A DNA stretch of 64,000 bases from Penelope pileata (Eukaryota > Chordata > Aves > Galliformes > Cracidae), in NCBI GenBank assembly GCA_013396635.1, contig WBMW01003838.1:33439-97438 (forward strand), given 5' to 3'. The notes beneath the pieces were generated by a model. The model worked only from the letters and a program-made list of their open reading frames with translations, searched no databases and was not told where the DNA came from. The position numbers were made by a program, and so were the translations under genes. Positions 1 to 7,929 of this stretch are shown in pieces (the first letter of the stretch is position 1; the number at the start of each line of letters is the position of its first letter).

Positions 1-185
1 GTGGGGGCCCGGTGGGGGATGCCCATGCGGGTGGTGGTGCCCCGGAGCGCCGTGCGGTGCGGGCGGGTGTCCAGGTGCTGGGCCTGGCGGTGCCCCTGGC
101 TTGCCGGGCCCAGGATGTGGCGGTGGTGGTCCTCCGTGCGGCCCTGTGGGAAGACAGGATGCGTCGGGGGCTGCGGGGAGGCCGC
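1..185 (-). pseudogene. Partial inverted paralogue of the Pro/Gly/His-rich small gene (last exon only)
   Basis: Read on the minus strand, this is the intron 3' end, a CCCACAG acceptor and most of the last coding exon of the small gene at 3831-4150. Aligned without gaps to 3930-4114 it differs at about 17 of 185 positions (about 91% identity by eye). The frame stays open, and nearly all amino-acid differences are to Pro, His or Ala, so this copy is even purer in P/G/H than the right copy. The exon runs off the left edge of the window, so its stop is not visible. No promoter or first coding exon is present: the homology stops at the N at 186, next to an LTR-like sequence. It may be a decapitated copy, a gene driven by that LTR, or the end of a wrongly joined contig. 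Confidence 0.55.
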
Positions 186-186
186 N
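186..186. other. Single undetermined base (N), possible contig join
   Basis: A lone N sits exactly where homology to the right arm (3930) ends and LTR-like sequence starts. It may be an ordinary ambiguous call, but its position at a structural breakpoint suggests a join. Confidence 0.6.
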
Positions 187-733
187 AGAACTCGGAGAAA
201 CACAACACAACAATGGATGATGTTGAGCAGGTATTCCTTCATTATGGCGCCAGGTGCATAGGGGATAGCTCCGCCAACTATGCACCCCATCTCGTTTTAC
301 TCTTCTGCTTTTATGTCACGGAAACATATATTCATCACATTCCTCGGGCATCTCATACATATTCCAATTAGCTCCCCGAGATGATTAACACAAGTTCCTT
401 CCCACATGAGCATATGTAGTGCCACCCAGAGGGTCTTCTTGGTGGTCGCATGATGAAGGCTGATAGTCTTCCTCAGTGTTGAACTTCTGACCCTTGGTTG
501 GCTGTACCTGTGCCCTTGGGTTGTTTTGCCCATTCTTATCAGGGAGACCCTGTCTTGCCCATCTTTATTAGGGAGGTTTTGTTTTGCCTCTGGTCTGGAA
601 GGCTTTGCTCAAGCTGATCAAGCAAAGCATTCGTTAATAGCCCACTCATCCCCCGTACATTGTCTCCATTAACATCTAACTCAGCATGCATACATTATGA
701 AAGTAACTGAACCAAGGCTCAGGTCCTGTTTCA
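187..733 (-). mobile_element. LTR-like element (solo or truncated), minus orientation
   Basis: Read on the minus strand the segment starts with TG exactly where the inverted-repeat arm begins (733/734). It ends in a T/G-rich, U5-like tail preceded by GGCGCC and an AATGAA hexamer where an AATAAA polyA signal would be expected (about 239-255). The style (GGCGCC, AATAAA-like hexamer, GTTGTGTTGTG tail) resembles avian endogenous retrovirus LTRs, but the family assignment is from memory and unverified. No internal retroviral genes are attached. It points toward the paralogous exon at 1-185 and replaces about 370 bp found in the right arm (3560-3929). Confidence 0.5.
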
Positions 734-1231
734 GTGGTGCCCCACCAGCACCATAATTCAGGGACCAGGGACCTCCTGGCACCTCCGTGTTGCTGCTGGG
801 AAGGGGCAATGTGCAGCTCTGTGACGCCCACTGTACAAAACTGTGGAAGGAGGCGTGGGCCAGAGATGCTTCACTGGCTTCTGGCACTGACGGATGGGGT
901 GAATGGGAGTTCAGCGCCTTCTCATTGACACTGGCAATAAAAGTTCTTCCTGATGGCTGGCAGGTGATCCACATTGCGGGTGGTGCCGGAACAAAGCGAG
1001 ACGGGAAAGTTCAGGCCGAGCAGCACGAGCTGATGGCCATGGACCCTTGTGACAAACATCCTATGGTGACCTGGATGCCGGGGAGCAGTGCTTTGGGCTG
1101 TGCAGCGCTGGGCAGAGCCATGCTCGGAGCCCTGGCAGCGAGAGGGGGTCCCGGGCTGCGGGGGTGCAAAGCTGCTCCCCAGCGTGGCACTGCCCAGCAG
1201 CCCCGGACAGAGCTGTGCCTGCTGACTGACA
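734..1231 (+). repeat. Inverted repeat, left arm (pairs with 3061-3558)
   Basis: The segment is the reverse complement of 3061-3558 with about 5 mismatches in 498 bp and no gaps (paired coordinates sum to 4292). Both ends of the match are sharp. An AATAAA is present at about 932-937 on the + strand. An open frame of over 140 codons crosses it, but with 99% identity between arms this is not independent evidence of coding, and I recognise no protein family in it. Confidence 0.9.
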
Positions 1232-3060
1232 CTCACTGCACGTACACACTGCAGGTGGAATTTACCGTGCTCTTCTGCAAGCAAATAGCTCCTTGCTCAT
1301 GTCCTGCATAAGCTCAGGGAAGGATGCAGTCATTATATTAATTATATTTGGGAATTACAGAATTAATTTGGTATTTATTCTATACATTAGGATCACGTCA
1401 CACTCGTGAGCAGAGTTCAGCCCTGGCTGCATTCAGGAATAGTAGAACTTTGACTGCCTTTACGGGACTGCAGTGCTCAGCGTCACTTGGCCCTGGGAGC
1501 GCTGTGGCTCCTGCACTGCCCGGCCCCGCTAGGGAGAGCTGCGGTGCTCCTTCTGCACCGCTGCAACGGGTAAGATTGGTTGAAACACTGCTGTGGGTGT
1601 GACACTTGGGACTTCACAGCCTGTCATTTATTTGTGTTTGAGGAAATAAAAATGGCCATAATGATCTGCCTGAGATGAGGTCCTGTACGGATCTCCAGTT
1701 CCCTGTGCTGCCAAAATCTTCAGATAATTTATGATACAGTTTGCCAAAAGACAGTGACAGAAGGTGAACCCTTTCATTTTATCATCCTTAAATAATCCAT
1801 CTGCCTTAGGAATTGTTTGTTACGAGATTTTAATTTTTAATAATTGCCAAACTCCTGGGATTTAGGGATTTGATCAAAGGGATTGTACAAAACATGGTCT
1901 AAATATGGCCTTCTCTTCTTTCAGAGAAGAGAGATATGAATCAGACACTGCTGGCCACAGTGTTTTCAACAGCAACACAAATGTTCTAGAGGTACCTCAA
2001 GAAAGCACATGGTTTCTTCTGCGCCTGTTACGGCAGCCTGGATCCATGCAGCACTCGTGTGAGCCCCACCAGCACACCTGCCCCATGGGCACCCCACAGC
2101 CCCGAGGCAGGAGGGACACTGCCGAGTGCTGCAGTAATGCCTTCTCTCTGGGCACGGAGAACATGGTCATTTTTTTTAATGAACTTAAAATAGTCCTTTG
2201 TTTCAGCTGAATTCAGCCAGGAGCTGACCTAAGCCCAAGGCCACATTTCAGAGGAGGTAGCAGCATTCCAGTGCTTTCAGCTCCAGAGAATTTCTCACAG
2301 TCGCAGCAGAACTGCTTGCTGTTTTCTGAAAACATCACAACTGCCATGGGGATGCTAGGCAGTGGGCCAGTGGGATGCAGAGCTGTTCCCCTGCAACCTG
2401 GTGCACAGTTGTGCTGGGGGAACACCCGGTAGGTACCTGAAGGGGCGGAGAACCGCTGGGCCCCATGGAGCTGTGTGCGAATGCTCAGAGACACATGGTG
2501 GCCATGGCATAGAGCTGTGGAGCCTGCAGGAACCTGCTTGCAGTGTGCTGAGTCTGTAAGCACAGCCCTGCAGAGGCAGAAGCATTGTCTCCCGCCTCCC
2601 ACCCACATTCCACTGCTTTCATTCCTTTTTTCTCCCAGTTCACTGACTGCCAGCCTTTGTCTCGGAGTCTGGCAGAGCCTGGTGCCATGCACAGCCATGA
2701 CACAAAGACACACACTGGCTTTTCTCCCTGGGCCTGCTATGAAGAGCACACATTGTGTTCTGCTGCAAAGGGAGAGACAAGCAGAGGGCTCAAGTATTGT
2801 GCTCAGCTCCAGACTGTGTGAAAGCCTCTGTTTCTCCAAAGACATTGACCCAAAGTTCTGGCAAGAAGGCAGCGACCCTGACGAAAGGATCCCCAAAGTC
2901 AGAATCTCCTTTGTAAGACCAAGGTCATGGATTTCAAACTAATAGAAGTGGCAGCTCTTTGCGCAGAATTGAAGTAGGTAAATCTACAAGGGTAGGGAAA
3001 TGCTGGCTCCAGCGTGGCACAGCCTGGCACCTCTGCCACCCTTGGCCTCCTTCTGCTTCT
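1232..3060. other. Spacer between the inverted-repeat arms; nothing recognised
   Basis: This is about 1.83 kb of single-copy-looking sequence. It is AT-rich near 1320-1900 and more GC-rich near 2200-2900. It contains only short overlapping open frames on both strands, and I see no splice-bounded exon, CR1 tail or RNA gene. Confidence 0.5.
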
Positions 3061-3558
3061 TGTCAGTCAGCAGGCACAGCTCTGTCCGGGGCTGCTGGGC
3101 AGTGCCACGCTGGGGAGCAGCTTTGCACCCCTGCAGCCCGGGACCCCCTCTCGCTGCCAGGGCTCCGAGCATGGCTCTGCCCAGCGCTGCACAGCCCAAA
3201 GCACTGCTCCCCGGCATCCAGGTCACCATAGGATGTTTGTCACAAGAGTCCATGGCCATCAGCTTGTGCTGCTCGGCCTGAACTTTCCCGTCTCGCTTTG
3301 TTCCGGCACCACCCGCAATGTGGATCACCTGCCAGCCATCAGGAAGAACTTTTATTGCCAGTGTCAATGAGAAGGCGCTGAACTCCCATTCACCCCATCC
3401 GTCAGTGCCAGAAGCCAGTGAAGCATCTCTGGCCCACGCCTCCTTCCACAGTTTTGTACAGTGGGCGTCACAGAGCTGCACATTGCCCCTTCCCAGCAGC
3501 AACACGGAGGTGCCAGGAGGTCCCTGGTCCCCGGATTATGGTGCTGGTGGGGCACCAC
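3061..3558 (-). repeat. Inverted repeat, right arm (pairs with 734-1231)
   Basis: This is the reverse complement of 734-1231 at about 99% identity. It lies immediately upstream of the promoter of the Pro/Gly/His-rich small gene. Its AATAAA is on the minus strand (about 3355-3360), so the polyA-like signals of both arms face the spacer. Confidence 0.9.
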
Positions 3559-3730
3559 AGCCCATCCCCACTAGATCAGATGCCAGTCAGGGCACACAGA
3601 CCTTTGTGCGTGGCACTGGGTGCGACATGTGTCTGTTGGGTGTCCCCATGGTGACGGCACCCATAAACCTCACTGAAGGTTCATGGTGCAGCCCCGCCTG
3701 TTGCACCGCAGCAGCCCCGGCATGGCCCTG

Positions 3731-3738
3731 TATTTAAG
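3731..3738 (+). promoter_or_regulatory. TATA box of the Pro/Gly/His-rich small gene
   Basis: TATTTAAG lies about 100 bp upstream of the ATG at 3831, which predicts transcription starting near 3760. A pyrimidine tract ending in CTCGCAG at about 3800-3813 could be an acceptor after a very short non-coding exon, or the 5' leader may be continuous; the sequence does not decide this. Confidence 0.55.
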
Positions 3739-3830
3739 GGGTGGCAGAGCCCTGTCCCGCCACCCTGCGCACGGTGGGGAGCGCTGACGGCACTGTCCTT
3801 CCTTCCCTCGCAGCTCGGGGCCGTGAGAAG

Positions 3831-4150
3831 ATGTCGAGCCCACACCCAGGTGAGTGGCCCAGGCCTGGTCCTGCCAGGCGCCGGAAGCCTCCTCCGGGAG
3901 CTGGGTGCTGTGGGTGCCATGGCAGCCCCGCGGCCTCCCCGCAGCCCCCGACGCACCCTGTCTTCCCACAGGGCCGCACGGAGGACCAACACCGCCAAAT
4001 CCCGGGCCTGGCAAACCTGGGGCAGCACCAGGCCCAGCATCTGGACACCCACCCACACCGCACGGCGCTCCAGGGCAAGACCACCCGCATGGGCATCCCC
4101 CATCGGGCACCCACCCACCAGGCCCCCACCCCCACGGCCACCACGGATAA
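3831..4150 (+). CDS. Small Pro/Gly/His-rich protein gene, two coding exons, unassigned family
   Basis: The model is exon 3831-3849, a 122-bp intron, then exon 3972-4150 ending in TAA, giving 65 residues. The ATG follows GTGAGAAG and begins MSSPHPG. The donor is CCAG|GTGAGTGG and the acceptor TCTTCCCACAG, with a codon split after its first base. The protein is nearly all Pro, Gly, His, Ala, Ser and Thr, with no Cys, and ends in an HPHGHHG-like tail. There is no signal peptide or membrane segment. A TATA box (3731) and AATAAA (4252) frame it. The inverted paralogue at 1-185 keeps the acceptor and an open P/G/H frame, which supports coding. The composition recalls mammalian PHGR1 (proline, histidine and glycine-rich 1), but low-complexity similarity is not homology. 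His-rich peptides often bind metals; that is only a suggestion here. It could also be a GC-rich non-coding transcript. Confidence 0.55.
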
Positions 4151-4251
4151 AGGCGCGTGGCCCTGTCTCCATCACTGTGTGCCCGCACCACTGGGAGCAG
4201 GCGGGTGGGAGCTGCTGGAAATGGAACCTGGGGCATAGGGTTGGGGCTGGC

Positions 4252-4257
4252 AATAAA
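4252..4257 (+). terminator. PolyA signal of the Pro/Gly/His-rich small gene
   Basis: AATAAA lies 102 bp after the stop codon, followed by a GT-rich stretch (TGCTCGGTG and GGTGCTGTGTGTG) typical of a downstream element. Confidence 0.55.
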
Positions 4258-4274
4258 GTCTGCTCGGTGCCCCC

Positions 4275-5065
4275 ATGGTGCTGTGTGTGCAGAGGGTTCT
4301 GTGCCGCGTCAGCCCCGTGCCACGGGCAGGCAGCAGTAGCACCGCAGAGCTCCCACTGCTCCTCCGGGTGCCGGGGCAGGGACGGAGCTGTGGGGCTGCG
4401 GCTGCAGCCCAGGGACAGCCTTTGAAGAGCACGTCCACAGCCCAGCACCCCGAACGAGGCTCTGTGAGGCTGTGGGAGGGCGTGCCTGGGTTATGGCACT
4501 GCACCTGCACCAGACCAGAGCTGCTGCTGCCCACCAATGCGGAGCACCTGCGGCCTGGGATGGCCACACCTCCCCCCAGAGAGGCTCCCGTGTCCCTGGG
4601 ACCAGAGAATCGCACTGAGCAGCCACAGCCGGAGCCATCCCAGAGGCGTCCGGCGCGGAGGACAGGTGGTAGTGAAGGCCATTCTGCCACACACCAGGGG
4701 AGCTCCTGCCCCAGTGGTGCAGTGTCCTGGGGACAGGGCGCTAAGGTGGGGCTCTGAGCTTCCCATAGCGCTGTCCTTGGCTGTGGGGAGCCATGGGGCA
4801 GGTGCTGGAGCAGTTGCCACACTGCGGGTGGGAGCCACAGCACAAGCAGTGCCGTTGGGCTGCCTTGCTGCTGCATGCGCACTGATCTGGGTTCCACAGC
4901 AGTGGCTTTCTCTGCAGCAGTTCCCATGGCTGCCTGCCATGGGCCACAGAAAGTCAATGCTGCGCTGTGTGCCTCTGCGCAGCACAACTCCACAGCTCGG
5001 GACGGCCCTCCCTGCAGCTGCCATTGGTGCCTGGGTGCTGCGGCACAGCCGCGGCTCCACGCCCC
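4275..5065. other. GC-rich intergenic stretch; no gene supported
   Basis: Long overlapping open frames exist on both strands, but they result from high GC and few stops. None has recognisable domains or splice structure. It probably includes the upstream region of S100B. Confidence 0.5.
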
Positions 5066-5069
5066 CAGG

Positions 5070-5078
5070 CATAAGAAG
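5070..5078 (+). promoter_or_regulatory. S100B: Candidate TATA-like element of S100B
   Basis: CATAAGAAG lies about 25-30 bp upstream of a plausible first exon. It is a weak match to TATAAA, placed as expected for a TATA-driven S100 gene. Confidence 0.4.
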
Positions 5079-5097
5079 GCAGCAAGTGGCTGGGCCT

Positions 5098-5148
5098 GCA
5101 GCACACTGCTGAACGCCGCTGAGCTGTGGCCCCACCAGCCGCAGAAAG
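5098..5148 (+). other. S100B: Candidate non-coding exon 1 of S100B
   Basis: Vertebrate S100B has a non-coding first exon, then two coding exons. This segment ends in the strong donor GCAGAAAG|GTGAGAGG at 5148/5149, lies downstream of a TATA-like element, and is followed by an intron of about 1.3 kb up to the acceptor at 6458. The start is approximate. Confidence 0.45.
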
Positions 5149-5369
5149 GTGAGAGGGGCTGGGACAGAGGCAGGTGGTGGCTGCTGGAGCTGGGGGATGG
5201 GGTGGCTCAGATGCCGTTCCAATGCTGAGCTCTGTGCTCATGGCAGAGGCCAGTGGGGAGCTGGACTTACCCTGCACCTGGCAGGTGGGAAATGGACAGT
5301 GCTGAGCTGGTGCAGGCAGGGCATGAGCGCACAGGGGGCTATTAGGATGCACGAACAAAATGCTTCAGG

Positions 5370-5594
5370 AATGTTTACTACCTGCCTGGAAGCAGCCTTG
5401 CCCATCGGAGCACTGGAACAGGCTGCCCAGGGAGGTTGTGGAGTCTCCTTCCCTGGAGATATTCCAGACCCGCCTGGACGCCCACCTGTGCAACCTGCTG
5501 TAGGGAACCTGCTCTGGCAGGGGGGCTGGACTCGATGACCTCTTGAGGTCCCTTCCAACCCCTACAATTCTGTGATTCTGTGATTCTGTGATCA
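5370..5594 (+). mobile_element. CR1 LINE 3' end (sense +) in S100B intron 1
   Basis: It contains the conserved CR1 3' block (CACTGGAACAGGCTGCCC, then CTGGACTCGATGACCTC and GGTCCCTTCCAACCCC) and ends in three tandem copies of TTCTGTGA. Only the 3' few hundred bases are present, as in most 5'-truncated CR1 insertions. Confidence 0.9.
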
Positions 5595-6458
5595 GACACC
5601 AGCTGCTGCAGAAGAAAGGGCATCCCCTGCACGCTCAGGCTGCAGGATGGCATTTGGCGCTGTCAACACCAGGCCTGGCACTGCTGTACAGGAACCAGGG
5701 ATCAGGGCAGACGCTTTATCCATGTGGCATGTGTTAGATGAGGGCCAGACAACAGATTCTTGGTTTATCTTTTCCCTGAGCATCAATGCATTCAGCAGCT
5801 TCTGGGAAGGTAGTTTTGCATCCCTCCCTTTCATGCTAGCTTCGGTTTGGCTGCAAAATCTGCAGGAAACGCTGCAATTATTAATATGGCTGAGCAGGCC
5901 CCCAGATCACGGGCATGAGACAGTAAGGTAGAGGAGATGCCCCTATTTTCTCCCACTGGCACCTGTCAAATTGAATCCTGCCTGTGTCCCCTGACTGCCC
6001 AGCCAGAAATGGGCCTGCAGGCAAAAAAGGCAGAGGTGAGGGCGTCTGCAATGGAAGGGAATGCACGCCCTCACTTGCTCCCGTCTCAAACATGTAGAGC
6101 GAACCAATGAGTTAAGCAGCAGGACACAAAGCATAGGTGAGGTGGCAATGAGCATGAAGTGCACATCTTATCAACTGGCGCAAGGACACGGTTTACACTG
6201 TCCAGGTCCTGCTGCACTTTGATGTGCGAAGAGGTATGAGCGTTTTGGACATTTGAGGGTGGTCCTTGATCCTTCACACATGGAATGCCAGGCACTGGGC
6301 TGAGATGCAGCCAAGCCACAGCGAGAGTTGAAGAGATGCTGCAGTTCCACAGCCTGGAGCACATGATGTCGGGGAGGGGGGATGCCCCGAGGCTCACCAA
6401 GCGCTGCACCAGTGCAGCCTGCCCCCGCTGACAGGCTATCGCCTCCCTCTGCCCTCAG
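5595..6458. other. Remainder of S100B intron 1; nothing recognised
   Basis: This is unique-looking sequence with no further repeat tail, exon or RNA gene visible. Confidence 0.5.
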
Positions 6459-6473
6459 GCCTGCACAGCAACC

Positions 6474-7227
6474 ATGTCTGAGCTGGAGAAGGCCATGATC
6501 GCCATCATCGATGCCTTCCACCAGTACTCAGGGAAGGAAGGAGACAAACACAAGCTGAAGAAATCAGAGCTGAAGGAGCTCATTAACAACGAATTGACCC
6601 ATTTCCTTGGTGTGAGTACTGCCCTCCATGCAGCACACCTGGGCTCAGGTGGCTGCAGGCTCCGCTCACTTCTGTCTCCTGCAGGAAGCAATAACACGGG
6701 AGGGGATTTATCCACATGTGGAATACTTTGCTCCAGCTGCACAGGAGCAGCAGGTGGTTGGACAAGGGCAATGGCCTGCACTGGGGCTGGGGGGTCTGGC
6801 TTGCATACTAGGGCAATTTCCTTCCCTGGGAAGGGGATAGCCTCGCCCTGCGGGGCTCAAGGTGCCCTTCCCACCAGCAGTGCCGTGGCTGTGATCCTGT
6901 TTGGTGGGGCTGCAGTGATGTAGATGCCACTATAGGGCGGTGTCCCAGCAAGCACAGGAAACAAACTATTATGGGGTATACCTGAGCAGATATTCAGACA
7001 GGGAGTGACACAGAAGCAGGGACACATTACTGTCCAGGTGTCGCGCTGGTCTCCTCAGCTTCGGCTGCCTGTTTCTGTCCCTCCAGGAGATTAAAGACCA
7101 GGAGACTGTGGACAAAGTCATGGAGGCGCTGGACAGCGATGGGGATGCTGAGTGCGACTTCCAGGAGTTCGTGGCCTTCATCGCCATGGTCACCGCTGCT
7201 TGCCACGAGTTCTTTGAGCATGAGTGA
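6474..7227 (+). CDS. S100B: S100B calcium-binding protein (two coding exons, complete)
   Basis: Coding exons are 6474-6611 and 7087-7227, giving 92 residues, the usual S100B length. Exon borders are CCCTCAG|GCC (6458/6459), GGT|GTGAGT (6611/6612) and CTCCAG|GAG (7086/7087), with phase 0 at the coding intron. The start MSELEKAM is the S100B N-terminus, and CAACCATG is a fair Kozak context. The S100-type first EF-hand loop spans about residues 19-32 (SGKEGDKHKLKKSE). The canonical second loop is residues 62-73 (DSDGDAECDFQE). His16, His26, His86 and the C-terminal HEFFEHE match the known Zn2+ site, and Cys69 and Cys85 are kept. The protein forms homodimers, is abundant in glia, and binds p53, RAGE and other partners when Ca2+-loaded. 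Position 46, next to the splice junction, is Gly where mammals have Glu. The gene is tail-to-tail with DIP2A, as in mammals. Confidence 0.97.
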
Positions 7228-7925
7228 GGAGTAGCCAAGCAGCTCTCACTTGTGCTGGAGAGATGCAGAGGGGAAGGGCTGGGTGCGCTTGGGGCCTCCT
7301 TGGAGTTAAGCTTGTGCTAGTCTTCAGCAGCTTATTAAGTTCTGCAGCTTTGTGAGCAGAAAACACCCACGCATCTCGGGAAAGTCTCTTGGCCAGTGCC
7401 CACCGGGGGGATGCAGCGTGTGCCGATGCCTCATCCCACGCTTAGTCCCTGCTGCTGCACGTTGGGGACAGGCATGGGGCTGGAAATAGGCAGCCATAGC
7501 AATCCAAGGTTGCTGGCAAAGGGAGAGGGAAAACTGAAGGGCTGACGCAGCAGGTGATGCAGAGGGGCTGGTTCCAGAAGGCTGACTGAGCCCTGCATGT
7601 GGTACTAACCCTGTCCGTTCCAGGGGCTCTGCAGAGCCCACGCAGTTCCTGGCAGCTTGAGACACCCTTGGCTTGAAAGGCTAAGCATAACCATGTAACA
7701 GCCCAGGCTCTTCTCCTGCCTGCTAGCCCTCCTGCTTGTAGCAGCCTGTAGAACTGCAAGTGAAAGCGTATGAGGATCCCGGGCTGGAGACAGCCCCTGG
7801 GCCTGGGATGCACCTTGGCACAGTCTCCAGGCTTGGCCAGAGGGAGGGGGGAATCTGTACATGACCAGCTGCAGCCTCCATAGTGTGTGGAAACAACAAG
7901 AATAAAAGGTTGGTTTGGTCTCTGG
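7228..7925 (+). other. S100B: S100B 3' UTR with polyA signal
   Basis: Downstream of the TGA at 7225-7227, the first good AATAAA is at 7901-7906, followed by a GT-rich element (GGTTGGTTTGG). A cleavage site near 7920 is inferred. Confidence 0.65.
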
Positions 7926-7929
7926 GCCA

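Noticed and set aside
787..1311. 174-codon open frame in the left inverted arm, mirrored in the right arm
   Set aside because: No recognised domain. The arms are about 99% identical, so conservation is not independent evidence, and the frame diverges immediately outside the repeat.
1..5000. PRMT2, expected next to S100B by mammalian synteny
   Set aside because: No PRMT2 exon recognised on either strand; it presumably lies left of the window.
4172..5104. 310-codon minus-strand open frame, plus several others at 4.2-5.4 kb
   Set aside because: High GC with few stops; overlapping open frames on both strands; no domain, splice or family evidence.
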